This document shows positions 1-8,041 of a stretch of DNA of 10,095 nucleotides, one piece after another; position 1 is the stretch's first letter, and each line of letters begins with the position of its first letter. This stretch comes from an uncultured Opitutia bacterium (GTDB lineage Bacteria; Verrucomicrobiota; Verrucomicrobiia; Opitutales; Opitutaceae). The DNA lies in NCBI GenBank assembly GCA_903938935.1, contig CAJAFD010000164.1, positions 1 to 10,095 of the forward strand. Reading direction: 5' to 3'. A program made the translations under genes and the position numbers. The notes under the pieces are model-generated. The model did no database searches. It was not told the DNA's origin and saw only the letters and a list, made by a program, of their open reading frames with translations.

Positions 1-747
1 CGTCGCGAGGTAACCAAATGTGGCCGCGAGGTTGGAATCACCGACGCCGTGCGCATCGCCCCGCGGAGCCAGATGGTAGCCCACGCGATCAGCGCCCCAC
101 ACACTGACGACGGCATCAGTGACTTCCAATGGCAGCCGCGCGCGATTCTCGATGGAGCCGCCGTACTCATCCGTGCGTTGGTTAGAGGAATCCTGCAGAA
201 ATTGATCGAGCAGGTAACCGTTAGCGCCGTGGATTTCGACGCCATCAAAACCCGCGCGTTGCGCGTTTTCCGCTCCAAGCCGAAACGCCGCCACGACTCC
301 GGGCAACTCCGCGCGCTCGAGGGCGCGCGGAGTCACAAAGGCTTTCTCCGGCCGGATCAGACTCACATGGCCCGCCGCTGCAATCGCGCTGGGCGCCACC
401 GGCAACGCGCCGCCAAGGTAAACGGGATCGGAAATCCGACCCACATGCCAAAGTTGCAGAAAAATCCGACCACCTGCGGCGTGGACGGCCGCGGTGATAG
501 TTTTCCAACCCGCGACGTGCTCGGGCGACCAGATGCCCGGCGTGTCGGGATAACCCACCCCCATCGGGTCGACGGCAGTTGCCTCGCTCAGGATCAAACC
601 CGCAGATGCCCGCTGAGCGTAGTATTTCGCCATCATGGGATTCGGCACGCGACCGGCGGAAGCGCGGCAACGCGTGAGCGGGGCCATGATGATACGGTTC
701 GGCAGCGTTAATGCGCCGAGGCGAAGGGAATCGTGTAGCGAAGACAT
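1..747 (-). CDS. Old Yellow Enzyme-family NADH:flavin oxidoreductase / ene-reductase (partial, C-terminus beyond window)
   Basis: Read on the minus strand from the ATG at 747, the frame stays open to base 1, giving 249 residues of a family usually about 360 long; the C-terminal part of the TIM barrel lies outside the window. The start suits the family: residues 1-26 read MSSLHDSLRLGALTLPNRII then MAPLTR, the usual OYE opening, with T25 at the flavin-contact position. Further OYE signatures are the LQLWHVGR strand (residues 97-104, Q98 and W100) and HGANGY (173-178), which carries the substrate-binding pair H173/N176 and the likely proton donor Y178. These are followed by DQFLQDSSNQRTDEYGGS-like sequence (181-198) and a DRVG...PRG segment (220-230). 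Known family chemistry is FMN-dependent NAD(P)H reduction of activated alkenes, nitro compounds or nitrate esters in the cytosol. The exact substrate cannot be read here; it resembles the NemA/XenB type. It is transcribed divergently from the SGNH hydrolase, and no Shine-Dalgarno is evident. Confidence 0.93.
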   Translation of the reverse strand, partial: MSSLHDSLRLGALTLPNRIIMAPLTRCRASAGRVPNPMMAKYYAQRASAGLILSEATAVDPMGVGYPDTPGIWSPEHVAGWKTITAAVHAAGGRIFLQLWHVGRISDPVYLGGALPVAPSAIAAAGHVSLIRPEKAFVTPRALERAELPGVVAAFRLGAENAQRAGFDGVEIHGANGYLLDQFLQDSSNQRTDEYGGSIENRARLPLEVTDAVVSVWGADRVGYHLAPRGDAHGVGDSNLAATFGYLAT

Positions 748-818
748 CGCAGCATGTTTCAGCCGAATGAAGCAGGCGCGCAACCCTGCGCATGAAAAAA
801 CTCTCGCGCTCGCGTATT

Positions 819-835
819 GCCGAAGACGATTCGGC
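819..835. promoter_or_regulatory. Inverted repeat in the divergent spacer between the ene-reductase and the SGNH hydrolase
   Basis: GCCGAA (819-824) and TTCGGC (830-835) are perfect reverse complements around a 5-base spacer. They sit in the short region between the divergent ene-reductase start (747) and the preferred SGNH hydrolase start (852). It could be an operator or a small mRNA hairpin near the hydrolase start. GC-rich 6-bp arms arise easily by chance, and if the hydrolase starts at 792 this repeat is coding sequence. Confidence 0.25.
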
Positions 836-851
836 GTGTTTGCTGGAATTC

Positions 852-1526
852 ATGCGCTCTCTTCGTTCACCCGGACTACCGCTTCGTACCGCAATCACCG
901 CCGCGCTGCTTTTGGGCGCCAGTCTTTTTGCCGCGCCCGAAAAATGGGCGGCCGAAATCAATAAATACACCCAAGCCGACGCGATCAAAGCTCCCGCCCG
1001 CGATGCCGTGGTGTTTGTCGGCAGTTCTTCGATTCGTAAATGGACGAGCCTCGCCGCCGATTTTCCAGGCATCACCACGATCAACCGTGGCTTCGGCGGC
1101 TCGGAGCTTTCAGACAGCGTGTTCTACGCGGACCGCATCGTCATTCCGTACGCACCGCGTATCGTCGTCGTTTACGCGGGAGAAAACGATCTCCAAGCCG
1201 GCAAATCCGCGGAAGCCTTGCTCGCCGATTTCAAAGCGTTTTGCGCCAAAATTCACCCCGCGCTCCCGAAGACTAAGATCATCTTCCTCGCCGTGAAAGA
1301 AAGTCCTTCTCGCGCCAAAATTCGCGACAAAGTCCTGCTCGCCAATCAACTCATCGCCGCCGCCTGCGCCCAAGATCCACGCCGCACGTTTGTGGATGTC
1401 GCCACGCCGATGCTCGACGCCGCGGGCAAAACCCGTCCCGAACTTTTTATCGCCGATCAACTCCACATGCAGCCAGCCGGCTACGCCATCTGGACCCAAG
1501 TCCTCGCGCCTTACTTGAAACCGTGA
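852..1526 (+). CDS. Exported SGNH/GDSL-type hydrolase
   Basis: A 224-residue protein from the chosen ATG at 852. An earlier in-frame ATG at 792 would add 20 residues. I prefer 852 because it begins directly with a signal-peptide shape: basic start (MRSLR), hydrophobic core (AITAALLLGASLF), small residues near A27-A28, and a GGA about 5 bases upstream. All four SGNH blocks are visible (numbering from 852): GSSS at 57-60 with S59 as presumed nucleophile (GDS becomes GSS), RGFGGSEL at 79-86 (oxyanion Gly), GEND at 110-113 with N112, and DQLH at 202-205 with D202 and H205 completing the triad. Known family activity is ester or acyl hydrolysis, often of acetylated polysaccharides or lipids. Location is probably the periplasm. 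The substrate is unknown. Its TGA overlaps the GTG of the next gene, so the two are likely translationally coupled. Confidence 0.88.
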   Translation: MRSLRSPGLPLRTAITAALLLGASLFAAPEKWAAEINKYTQADAIKAPARDAVVFVGSSSIRKWTSLAADFPGITTINRGFGGSELSDSVFYADRIVIPYAPRIVVVYAGENDLQAGKSAEALLADFKAFCAKIHPALPKTKIIFLAVKESPSRAKIRDKVLLANQLIAAACAQDPRRTFVDVATPMLDAAGKTRPELFIADQLHMQPAGYAIWTQVLAPYLKP

Positions 1527-2125
1527 GCGCCACTCCGCTCGAACGTCTCTCGCGCCAGATCGCCTTCATCGTCGAGGTCGATCAGCTCAAAAACATTTTC
1601 CGGCAGACGGTAAATACCGTCAGCGGTCGCGCCGAAAACGACGCCGAACATTCTTGGGGCCTTTGCCTGCTGGTGATGACCCTCGCCGAGCACGCCAACG
1701 TCCCGCACCTCGACGTGCTCCGCGCGCTCAAAATGGTGATCATCCACGACCTCGTCGAAATCGACGCCGGTGACACGTTTGCCTACGACACGAAAAACAT
1801 GGCTGACCAACACACGCGCGAGTGCCTCGCCGCCGACCGCATTTTTGGACTCTTGCCACCCGGTCAATCCGCCGAGTTCCGCGCGCTCTGGGATGAGTTT
1901 GAAGCGCGCCAAACCCCCGAGGCCAAATTCGCCGCCGCCGTGGACCGCTTCCACCCGATGTTGCTGAATTGCTCGACCGAGGGCGCCGCGTGGAAAAAAC
2001 ACGGCATCACCTCCGACCGCGTCCTCGCCCGCAACGCCCACATCGCCGAAGGCAGCGCCGATCTCTGGGCCTACGCTCAAGCCATGGTCGCCCGGGCCGT
2101 GCGCGACGGCCATCTCTCAGCCTGA
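1523..2125 (+). CDS. HD-domain hydrolase, YfbR/HDDC2-like (probable 5'-deoxynucleotidase)
   Basis: A 200-residue soluble protein starting at the GTG at 1523, whose last bases form the TGA of the upstream gene (GTGA overlap). The HD metal-binding set is complete: H43 in the NDAEHSW motif, H75-D76 in IIHDLVEIDAGD (73-84), and D141 in AAVDRFHPML (138-147). E79 and D84 match the extra acidic positions of the YfbR/HDDC2 group. About 200 residues is the usual length. Proteins of this type dephosphorylate (deoxy)nucleoside 5'-monophosphates with a divalent metal in the cytosol; that exact substrate is inferred from the family, and other COG1896 members are uncharacterised. It ends 6 bp from the end of the convergent dGTPase-like gene, which also carries an HD fold for nucleotide hydrolysis. 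No separate promoter or Shine-Dalgarno is visible, so expression probably depends on the SGNH hydrolase transcript. Confidence 0.85.
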   Translation: MSATPLERLSRQIAFIVEVDQLKNIFRQTVNTVSGRAENDAEHSWGLCLLVMTLAEHANVPHLDVLRALKMVIIHDLVEIDAGDTFAYDTKNMADQHTRECLAADRIFGLLPPGQSAEFRALWDEFEARQTPEAKFAAAVDRFHPMLLNCSTEGAAWKKHGITSDRVLARNAHIAEGSADLWAYAQAMVARAVRDGHLSA

Positions 2126-2131
2126 AAAAAC

Positions 2132-3400
2132 TCAGCTCAAATCCCGGATCGACCCGAGTTCCGGATCAAAGAGCCGCTGGTAAGTCCGCACGATCATTCC
2201 GTCCGTGAGGCCCGCCAACCAATCACAGATTTGGCGCGCCTTCCCGGCTTCGGTCGTTTCGGCGGCGATCAATTTACCGACTCGCGGCGGCAAGATGTGA
2301 ATGATGCGGCCCGAGCGCTCGACGTAGTTTTTCCAAGCTGAATCCCAGAGCTCAAACATCACCTTCCGCGCCTTGTGCTCCATCTGCTGGAGTTGCGGAC
2401 TCTCGAAGATGATGTCGTTGGCCATTTTTTTATAGAACATCGCCTCGCGCCCCGCCGCCGGCGCCACCACGAGTTCGAAACGGTAACGATTCGTCGCCGC
2501 GCTCATGAAGTTTTTTCGCTCCCGCAACCGGCACGCCGTAATGAACACCCCGATCTTGGCCGAAAACACATTCTCCAATCGGTCCGCCCGAATCGCCGCG
2601 AATAACGCGTCGAGCCAGCTCTGTCGCTCCGCATCAATCGCCTCGCCGGCCGCCCAGGCCTCGACGCGCTCGATCGTCAAAAAGCCCGCCTTCACGCCGT
2701 CCACAATATCGTTGAGCGAATACGCCGCATCGTCCGCCCAATCCATGATCTGACACTCGACGCTTTTAAACGCGTTCAACTTCTCCTCGGCGTGCAACTC
2801 TGCAGGAATCGTCGCCGCGCCAAAAACAAACGTCCGCACTGCGCCTTGGGGAGCATAGAGAAAATGATTCGCCGGCGGCGCAGGAAATTCCGCGAATAAT
2901 TTTTTGTATTTCAACACGCCGTCGAGCAGCGCCCGCGTCGCCTGCATGCCGCGCACGCCCGATTCGTTTTGAAACATCGTCTCCGTAAGCAGGTGCAGAG
3001 TCTGCGCGTTCCCCTCGAAACCACCCCAGGGCAACATCAGCTCCTGCAGCGTCCGTTCGCCCGAATGTCCAAACGGCGGATGCCCGAGATCGTGCGCGAG
3101 ACACACCGCCTCGACCAAATCACCGTCGATAAAAAAATCATCGGCCAACGGCCCGCCCTGCGTCCGTAAATAGTGACAAATCGAGCGCCCGATCTGCGCG
3201 ACTTCCATCGAGTGGGTGAGCCGCGTGCGGTAAAAATCGTATTCACCCGAGAGAAACACCTGCGTCTTCGACTGCAGTTTACGAAATGCATGCGCGTGAA
3301 TGATGCGGTCGCGGTCGATTTGAAACGCGTTGCGGTAATCGGTCTTGCGGACCGCGCCGTAGGTCTCTGCGTCGAAGTCGGTATAAAATCGGTTGATCAT
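2132..3400 (-). CDS. dgt: Deoxyguanosinetriphosphate triphosphohydrolase-like HD protein (dGTPase)
   Basis: A 422-residue protein from the ATG at 3400. A longer start at 3448 would add 16 Arg-rich residues; 3400 is preferred because the MINRFYTDFD opening looks like the natural N-terminus of this group, but the choice is uncertain. The HD metal ligands are clear (numbering from 3400): H63 in RTRLTHSMEVAQ, H103-D104 in CLAHDLGHPPFGH, and the distal Asp at 223-224 in MDWADDAAYS. H107 and H112 of the GHPPFGH element and the following GFEGNAQT segment are also typical. Known Dgt enzymes convert dGTP (or other dNTPs) to the deoxynucleoside and triphosphate, limiting dNTP pools, usually as cytosolic hexamers. 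Length fits the shorter dGTPase-like type rather than the roughly 500-residue enterobacterial Dgt. It is convergent with the HD nucleotidase gene and divergent from tdh. Confidence 0.9.
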   Translation of the reverse strand: MINRFYTDFDAETYGAVRKTDYRNAFQIDRDRIIHAHAFRKLQSKTQVFLSGEYDFYRTRLTHSMEVAQIGRSICHYLRTQGGPLADDFFIDGDLVEAVCLAHDLGHPPFGHSGERTLQELMLPWGGFEGNAQTLHLLTETMFQNESGVRGMQATRALLDGVLKYKKLFAEFPAPPANHFLYAPQGAVRTFVFGAATIPAELHAEEKLNAFKSVECQIMDWADDAAYSLNDIVDGVKAGFLTIERVEAWAAGEAIDAERQSWLDALFAAIRADRLENVFSAKIGVFITACRLRERKNFMSAATNRYRFELVVAPAAGREAMFYKKMANDIIFESPQLQQMEHKARKVMFELWDSAWKNYVERSGRIIHILPPRVGKLIAAETTEAGKARQICDWLAGLTDGMIVRTYQRLFDPELGSIRDLS

Positions 3401-3486
3401 CGGCTGAACGCCGAGCGCACTCGCTCGCCGCCGCAGAGGCAAACTCATATCGCACCGCTATAGGCGCCGCGCTTTTCTTGCGCGAC

Positions 3487-3517
3487 TTGGAAATGAAATT
3501 TCGCACCGCCCGATAAA
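3487..3517 (+). promoter_or_regulatory. Weak candidate promoter for the tdh-kbl operon
   Basis: The spacer between the divergent dgt and tdh starts must hold promoters in both directions. The best sigma-70-like pair seen on the plus strand is TTGGAA (3487-3492) and GATAAA (3512-3517), with a rather long 19-bp spacing. A GAAATTTC palindrome (3495-3502) lies between them. Matches are imperfect, so this is only a candidate. Confidence 0.22.
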
Positions 3518-3607
3518 TCTGTGTCATGGGCGAGCGTTCACCATTGTTTCCCGCCCGCGCCCTTCGCTAAACTTGGGCCAATCAAAAATCTCATGCCCGC
3601 TTCCACT

Positions 3608-4633
3608 ATGCGCGCCATCGCCAAACTCCAAGCCGGCCCCGGCCTCTCGCTCACGGAAGTCCCCGTGCCCAAGCCCGGCGTCAACGACGTCCTCATCAAG
3701 GTCAAAAAAACCTCCATCTGCGGGACCGATGTTCACATTTACAATTGGGACGCGTGGGCGGAAAAAACCATCAAGCCACCCATGGTCGTCGGCCACGAAT
3801 TCGTCGGCACCATCGAAGCCGTCGGCGCCAACGTCATCGGGTTTGCGCCCGGCGATCTGGTCGACGGCGAGGGCCACATCGTTTGCGGCCTCTGCCGCAA
3901 CTGCCTCGCGGGTCGCCGCCACCTTTGCAAAGACACCCAGGGCGTGGGCGTGAACCGCGACGGCGCGTTCGCCGAATATCTCTGCATTCCTGCGACCAAC
4001 GCCGTGCTCGTCGATCCCGCCATTCCCCTCGACGTGCTTTCGTGCTTCGATCCGCTCGGCAACGCCACGCACACCGCGCTCCAGTATGATCTCGTCGGCG
4101 AAGACGTGCTCATCACCGGCGCCGGCCCCATCGGTTGCATGGCCACCGCGATCGCCCAGCAAGCAGGCGCGCGCAAAGTCGTCGTTACCGACGTCAACCC
4201 CGACCGCCTCGCGCTCGCCGCCCGCATGGGCGCCACGCGCACGGTTGATGTTGCCAAAGAAAATCTCGCCGACGTCCAGCGCGAGATCGGCATGAAGGAA
4301 GGTTTCGACGTTGGCCTCGAGATGTCCGGCAATCCAGTCGCGCTCAATACCATGATCGACAACATGGCCCACGGCGGCCGCATCGCCCTCCTCGGCATCA
4401 TGCCCGGCGCCGCTGCCGTGGATTGGAACAAGGTCGTTTTCAACATGCTCACGATCCGCGGCATCTACGGCCGCGAGATGTATGAGACGTGGTACAAGAT
4501 GACGTCTCTCATCCAACGTGGCCTCGATATCTCGCCGGTCATCACGCATCGTTTTCATTACACCGATTTTCAAAAAGGCTTCGATCTCATGCGCTCCGGC
4601 CGCAGCGGGAAAATCATCTTGAACTGGGACTGA
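3608..4633 (+). CDS. tdh: L-threonine 3-dehydrogenase
   Basis: Oxidises L-threonine to 2-amino-3-ketobutyrate with NAD+, the first step of threonine breakdown to glycine and acetyl-CoA in the cytosol. Starting at the ATG at 3608 gives 341 residues, the length of the E. coli enzyme, with a typical opening (MRAIAKLQ); in-frame ATGs at 3593 and 3521 lack that support. It is a zinc-dependent medium-chain dehydrogenase. Catalytic-zinc region: C38 in [14 protein letters not shown]63-E64 in VGHEFVG. T40/H43 form the proton-relay pair, and H90 in GEGH matches the threonine-specificity His of E. coli Tdh. Structural zinc cysteines are C93, C96, C99 and C107. The Rossmann motif is GAGPIG (171-176), with D195 ending the second strand for NAD+ preference. 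The C-terminal THRF and [12 protein letters not shown] segments are nearly diagnostic. It is followed 3 bp later by kbl; the order tdh-kbl is the reverse of E. coli. Confidence 0.97.
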   Translation: MRAIAKLQAGPGLSLTEVPVPKPGVNDVLIKVKKTSICGTDVHIYNWDAWAEKTIKPPMVVGHEFVGTIEAVGANVIGFAPGDLVDGEGHIVCGLCRNCLAGRRHLCKDTQGVGVNRDGAFAEYLCIPATNAVLVDPAIPLDVLSCFDPLGNATHTALQYDLVGEDVLITGAGPIGCMATAIAQQAGARKVVVTDVNPDRLALAARMGATRTVDVAKENLADVQREIGMKEGFDVGLEMSGNPVALNTMIDNMAHGGRIALLGIMPGAAAVDWNKVVFNMLTIRGIYGREMYETWYKMTSLIQRGLDISPVITHRFHYTDFQKGFDLMRSGRSGKIILNWD

Positions 4634-4636
4634 CCC

Positions 4637-5827
4637 ATGACGCCCGCCTATCTCGCGCACCTCGAAAAAACCCTCGGCGAAATTGACGCCGCCGGTCTCA
4701 CCAAACGCGAACGCCTCATCGCCACCGCGCAATCCGCGCACATCGCCGTCGCCGGCGGTCGCGAGGTCCTGAATTTCTGCGCCAACAACTACCTCGGTCT
4801 CGCCAATCACCCCGCGCTCATCGCCGCCGCCCACACCGCGCTCGATCGTTGGGGCTACGGCCTCGCCTCGGTGCGTTTCATCTGCGGCACGCAAGAAATC
4901 CACCGCGAACTCGAGCAACGCCTCAGCGCTTTCCTCGGCGTCGAAGACACGATTCTTTACTCCTCCTGTTTCGACGCCAACGGCGGCGCTTTTGAAACGC
5001 TCCTCAGCGCGGAGGACGCCGTCATCAGCGATGAGTTAAACCATGCCTCGATCATCGATGGTATCCGCCTCTGCAAGGCCCAGCGTTTCCGCTACAAAAA
5101 TTGCAACCTCGCCGATCTCGAGGCCCAACTCCAAGCCGCCGACGCCGCCAAAGCCCGCTTCAAACTCGTCGTGACCGACGGCGTGTTTTCGATGGACGGT
5201 TTCATCGCGCCGCTACGCGAGATCTGCGACCTCGCCGAGCGCTACGGTGCCCTCGTGATGGTCGACGATAGCCACGCCGTCGGCTTTATGGGCCAGACCG
5301 GCCGCGGCACGCCGGAGCACTGCGGCGTCATGGGCCGCATCGACCTCATTTCCGGCACGCTCGGCAAAGCCCTCGGCGGCGCGAGCGGCGGCTACCTGAG
5401 CGGCAAAAAAGAAATCATCGCCCTGCTCCGCCAACGCTCGCGCCCGTACTTGTTTTCCAACTCGCTCGCGCCCGCCATCGTCGCCTCGTCTCTCGCCGCC
5501 CTCGATCTCATCAGCACTTCGACGGCCTTCCGCGACCGCCTCGAAGAAAACACGAAATTCTTCCGCGCCGGTCTCACCGCCGCCGGCCTCACGCTCAAAC
5601 CCGGCGCGCATCCGATCGTTCCCGTGATGCTCGGCGACGCTGCGCTCTCGCAGCGATTTGCCGCGCGTATGCTTGAAAAAGGCGTGTACGTCGTCGGTTT
5701 TTTCTATCCGGTCGTACCCCAAGGCGCCGCCCGCATCCGCACCCAAGTCAGCGCGGCCCACTCGCGCGCCGACCTAGAATCTGCCATCAACGCCTTCGCC
5801 ACCACCAAAACCGAACTCGGTCTCTGA
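4637..5827 (+). CDS. kbl: Glycine C-acetyltransferase (2-amino-3-ketobutyrate CoA ligase)
   Basis: PLP-dependent enzyme that cleaves 2-amino-3-ketobutyrate with CoA to glycine and acetyl-CoA, taking the unstable product of Tdh. At 396 residues it matches the E. coli enzyme (398). It is an alpha-oxoamine synthase of fold type I. The Schiff-base lysine is K244 in [10 protein letters not shown] (239-248), the same number as in E. coli. D210 and H213 in VDDSHAVGF (209-217) contact the PLP ring; H136 in [11 protein letters not shown] stacks on it; R367 in [11 protein letters not shown] (365-375) is the carboxylate-binding position. The N-terminal [14 protein letters not shown] segment (46-59) is typical. 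The ATG lies 3 bp after the tdh stop, so the pair is surely co-transcribed, fitting a Tdh-Kbl pair that channels its labile intermediate. No purine-rich ribosome-binding site is seen. Confidence 0.97.
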   Translation: MTPAYLAHLEKTLGEIDAAGLTKRERLIATAQSAHIAVAGGREVLNFCANNYLGLANHPALIAAAHTALDRWGYGLASVRFICGTQEIHRELEQRLSAFLGVEDTILYSSCFDANGGAFETLLSAEDAVISDELNHASIIDGIRLCKAQRFRYKNCNLADLEAQLQAADAAKARFKLVVTDGVFSMDGFIAPLREICDLAERYGALVMVDDSHAVGFMGQTGRGTPEHCGVMGRIDLISGTLGKALGGASGGYLSGKKEIIALLRQRSRPYLFSNSLAPAIVASSLAALDLISTSTAFRDRLEENTKFFRAGLTAAGLTLKPGAHPIVPVMLGDAALSQRFAARMLEKGVYVVGFFYPVVPQGAARIRTQVSAAHSRADLESAINAFATTKTELGL

Positions 5828-5838
5828 TACTTTTCCCC

Positions 5839-6252
5839 ATGGCTAAAAACATTTCCGCCCCCGTTTGCCGCCAGCTCGAAAAAGCCGCGCGCGCCGCCGC
5901 GAAAAAATCGTATTCGCCGTATTCCGAGTTTCCCGTGGGCGCCGCCGTGCTCGCCGCCTCGGGAAAAATCTACGCCGGCTGCAACGTCGAGAACGCCTCC
6001 TACGGTCTGTGCAATTGCGCCGAGCGCACCGCGATTTTCACCGCCGCCGCGGCCGGTGAGCGCCGCATTCTTGCCGTCGCCGTTTTCACGCCGACCGCCC
6101 AGCCCACGAGCCCCTGCGGCGCTTGCCGCCAAGTCATCAACGAATTCGGTCCGACGGCTCTCGTCATTAGCGTCTGCGCGTCCACCGCGCGCCACGAAAC
6201 CACGCTCGATCGCTTGCTCCCCGGAGCGTTCGGCCCCGCGGCTCTGACCTGA
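5839..6252 (+). CDS. cdd: Cytidine deaminase (homotetrameric type)
   Basis: Hydrolytically deaminates cytidine and deoxycytidine to uridine and deoxyuridine in pyrimidine salvage. The 137-residue length fits the small, one-domain, tetrameric class. The zinc site is complete: C60-A61-E62 within GLCNCAERTAIF (57-67; E62 is the proton-shuttling Glu) and C93/C96 within SPCGACRQVINEF (91-103). The N-terminal SYSPYSEFPVGAAV segment (24-37) and CNVENASYG (48-56) form the nucleoside-binding part, and the C-terminal LLPGAFGP is typical. It starts 11 bp after kbl and ends 9 bp before rmuC, so it sits inside the operon although salvage has no direct link to threonine breakdown. The start is preceded by a pyrimidine run (CTTTTCCCC) instead of a Shine-Dalgarno. 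Confidence 0.96.
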   Translation: MAKNISAPVCRQLEKAARAAAKKSYSPYSEFPVGAAVLAASGKIYAGCNVENASYGLCNCAERTAIFTAAAAGERRILAVAVFTPTAQPTSPCGACRQVINEFGPTALVISVCASTARHETTLDRLLPGAFGPAALT

Positions 6253-6261
6253 TTTTTCTCC

Positions 6262-7557
6262 ATGTCGCTTTTTTTTATCGCCCTCCTCGCCGCTGGAATT
6301 AGCGCGCTGATCGTCTGGTTTTATTGGCGCGGCCGCGCCGCCACGCTCACCGAGCGCACCCGCGCCCTCGCCGACGAAAACTCGCGGCTCGCCCACGAAC
6401 TTGCCGCGCAACGCACCGAGACGCAGCGACTCTCGACGCTCGTCACCCAGCACGCCACCGAGCTCACCGCGGAGAAATCCGCGCACGAGCGCCTCGTCGC
6501 CGAATTCAAAGCCCTCTCCGCCGACGCCCTCCGCGCCAACCGCGCCGATTTTCTCGCGCAAGCCCAACAATCCTTCGCCCAACTCCAGACTCAATCTGCC
6601 GGCGACCTCGAGAAACGCCAACTCGCCATCGACGCCCTCGTCAAACCGCTCCGCGAGTCCCTCGAAAAAGTCGACGGCAAGATCGCCGAAATCGAGAAGA
6701 CCCGCGCCACCGCCTACGGCACGCTCACCGAACAACTCAAGGGCCTCGCGACCGCCCAGACTTCGCTCCAATCCGAGACCACCAAACTCTCTCGCTCGCT
6801 GCGTTCCACCTCGACCGCCGGCCGTTGGGGCGAACTCCAGCTGCAACGCGTCGTCGAGCTCGCCGGCATGCTTGAAAACGTCGACTTTATCCAACAAAGC
6901 GCCGTCGGCGAAGTGCGCCCCGACATGATCATCCGCCTCCCCGGCGGCAAATCCATCGCGGTCGATGCCAAGGCGCCCATGCAAGCCTACCTCGAAGCCC
7001 TCGAAGCCGGCGACGAGACGATCCGCAAAGCTAAATTCACCGAACACGCCCGCGTCGTGCGCGGCCACATCGACGCCTTGGGCAACAAAGCTTACTGGAA
7101 AAACATCCAACCTTCGCCCGAATTCGTGGTGCTGTTTATTCCTGGCGAAGCGTTTTACAGCGCCGCCCTCCGCTATGAGCCCGATCTTTTTGAGCGCGGC
7201 ACCGCGGTCGGCGTCATCCTCGCCTCCCCCGCCACGCTCATCGCCCTGCTCAAAGCCGCGGCCTTCGGTTGGAAACAAGAAGTCCTTTCCAAAAACACCG
7301 AGGAAATCCGCAAACTCGGCCTCGAGCTCCATGAACGCGTGGCCGCCGTCGGCAAAAATCTCGACGATCTCGGCCAACGTCTCACCCAAGCCGTCACCGC
7401 CTTCAACAGCACCGTTTACCAGACCGAAAGCCAGGTCCTCGTGACCGGCCGCAAACTCGAAAAACTCGGCGCCGGTAGCGAAAAGAAAATTCCAGAGCCG
7501 CGCCCCGTCTCCGAGATCCCGAAGACGCTCACCGCCCCCGAATTTCTCCGTCCATGA
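6262..7557 (+). CDS. rmuC: DNA recombination protein RmuC homologue
   Basis: A 431-residue RmuC-family protein. Layout: an N-terminal membrane helix (about residues 3-21, SLFFIALLAAGISALIVWF), a long Ala/Glu/Arg/Leu-rich coiled coil (about 25-180), the conserved RmuC domain (about 180-390), and a Pro-rich tail (410-431). The core carries a PD-(D/E)XK-like constellation: E191 in GRWGELQL, D221 in RPDMIIRLPGGK, and D235-x-K237 in AVDAKAP. The family is thought to limit inversions or rearrangements at short inverted repeats and is predicted to be a nuclease; direct biochemical proof is thin. The single N-terminal anchor suggests a cytosolic domain tethered to the inner membrane. It starts 9 bp after cdd with a TTTTTCTCC stretch rather than a Shine-Dalgarno, and its TGA overlaps the ATG of the next gene (ATGA), implying coupled translation. 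Confidence 0.93.
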   Translation: MSLFFIALLAAGISALIVWFYWRGRAATLTERTRALADENSRLAHELAAQRTETQRLSTLVTQHATELTAEKSAHERLVAEFKALSADALRANRADFLAQAQQSFAQLQTQSAGDLEKRQLAIDALVKPLRESLEKVDGKIAEIEKTRATAYGTLTEQLKGLATAQTSLQSETTKLSRSLRSTSTAGRWGELQLQRVVELAGMLENVDFIQQSAVGEVRPDMIIRLPGGKSIAVDAKAPMQAYLEALEAGDETIRKAKFTEHARVVRGHIDALGNKAYWKNIQPSPEFVVLFIPGEAFYSAALRYEPDLFERGTAVGVILASPATLIALLKAAAFGWKQEVLSKNTEEIRKLGLELHERVAAVGKNLDDLGQRLTQAVTAFNSTVYQTESQVLVTGRKLEKLGAGSEKKIPEPRPVSEIPKTLTAPEFLRP

Positions 7558-7934
7558 CGCCCGCCCCGCTCCACGGCATTTGGAAAATGATCCGCGCAGA
7601 ACTCTCCGGCGAGCCCGCGCATCCCCTCATCGTTGATAATACCACCCTCGAGATTTCCGCCACGCATTACAGCGTGCGGTTCGGCGAAGAGATCGCGGAC
7701 CGTGGCCACGTTGTCGCCGCCGATGCCACCGCCGCCGAGGCGCACCCAATCCTGACGTTACGCGGACTGGAAGGCCCCAACACCGGTCGCGTGATCTCCG
7801 CCATTTACCAAGCCAAAGGCGACCTGCTCCGCATCTGCTACGGCCTCGACGGCACGACACCTGACGCCTTCGTCACTCGCGCCGACACTCCTCGTTACCT
7901 CGTCGTATACCGCCGGAAATCCGTGAGCGCATAA
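7554..7934 (+). CDS. Small TIGR03067-like protein
   Basis: A 126-residue protein whose ATG shares four bases (ATGA) with the rmuC stop, so it is the last gene of the tdh-kbl-cdd-rmuC run. Its pattern follows the TIGR03067 repeat domain common in planctomycetes and verrucomicrobia: HGIWKMIRAELSGEP at the start (7-21), alternating beta-strand-like segments, ISAIYQAKGDLLRICYG (81-97), PDAFVTRADTPRYL (103-116) and the closing VVYRRK. No signal peptide or membrane helix is seen, and no catalytic motif. The family has no established function; it is likely an all-beta fold. The assignment rests on pattern recall and is less certain than those of the neighbours. A protein without homologues remains possible, but codon use and the overlapping start make it a real gene. 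Confidence 0.75.
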   Translation: MTPAPLHGIWKMIRAELSGEPAHPLIVDNTTLEISATHYSVRFGEEIADRGHVVAADATAAEAHPILTLRGLEGPNTGRVISAIYQAKGDLLRICYGLDGTTPDAFVTRADTPRYLVVYRRKSVSA

Positions 7935-8041
7935 CCGCTTTTTCCTGGGAGTGCGCTGTTTTATGCCGAGCCCAGAATCTTCTCCACGAAGATAGAAACC
8001 TAGTCGTTGCGCCCATACGCAGCGGAAAAGCATCCTGTTCA

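Noticed and set aside
245..1084. 279-codon minus-strand frame over the ene-reductase and SGNH hydrolase
   Set aside because: The ene-reductase is read in a different minus-strand frame with clear OYE motifs; this frame is a shadow of it.
3449..3607. Riboswitch (for example glycine) before tdh-kbl
   Set aside because: The spacer is short and shows no paired structure or conserved riboswitch core.
3524..4918. 464-codon open frame on the minus strand
   Set aside because: It is antisense to tdh and the start of kbl, both unmistakable. Its protein is His/Gly/Asp/Ala-rich with no family pattern, as expected from the complement of GC-rich coding DNA.
5704..7389. 561-codon open frame on the minus strand
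   Set aside because: It is antisense to the end of kbl, cdd and most of rmuC. Its Gly/Arg/Glu/Phe repetition is typical of a mirror frame and no domain is recognisable.
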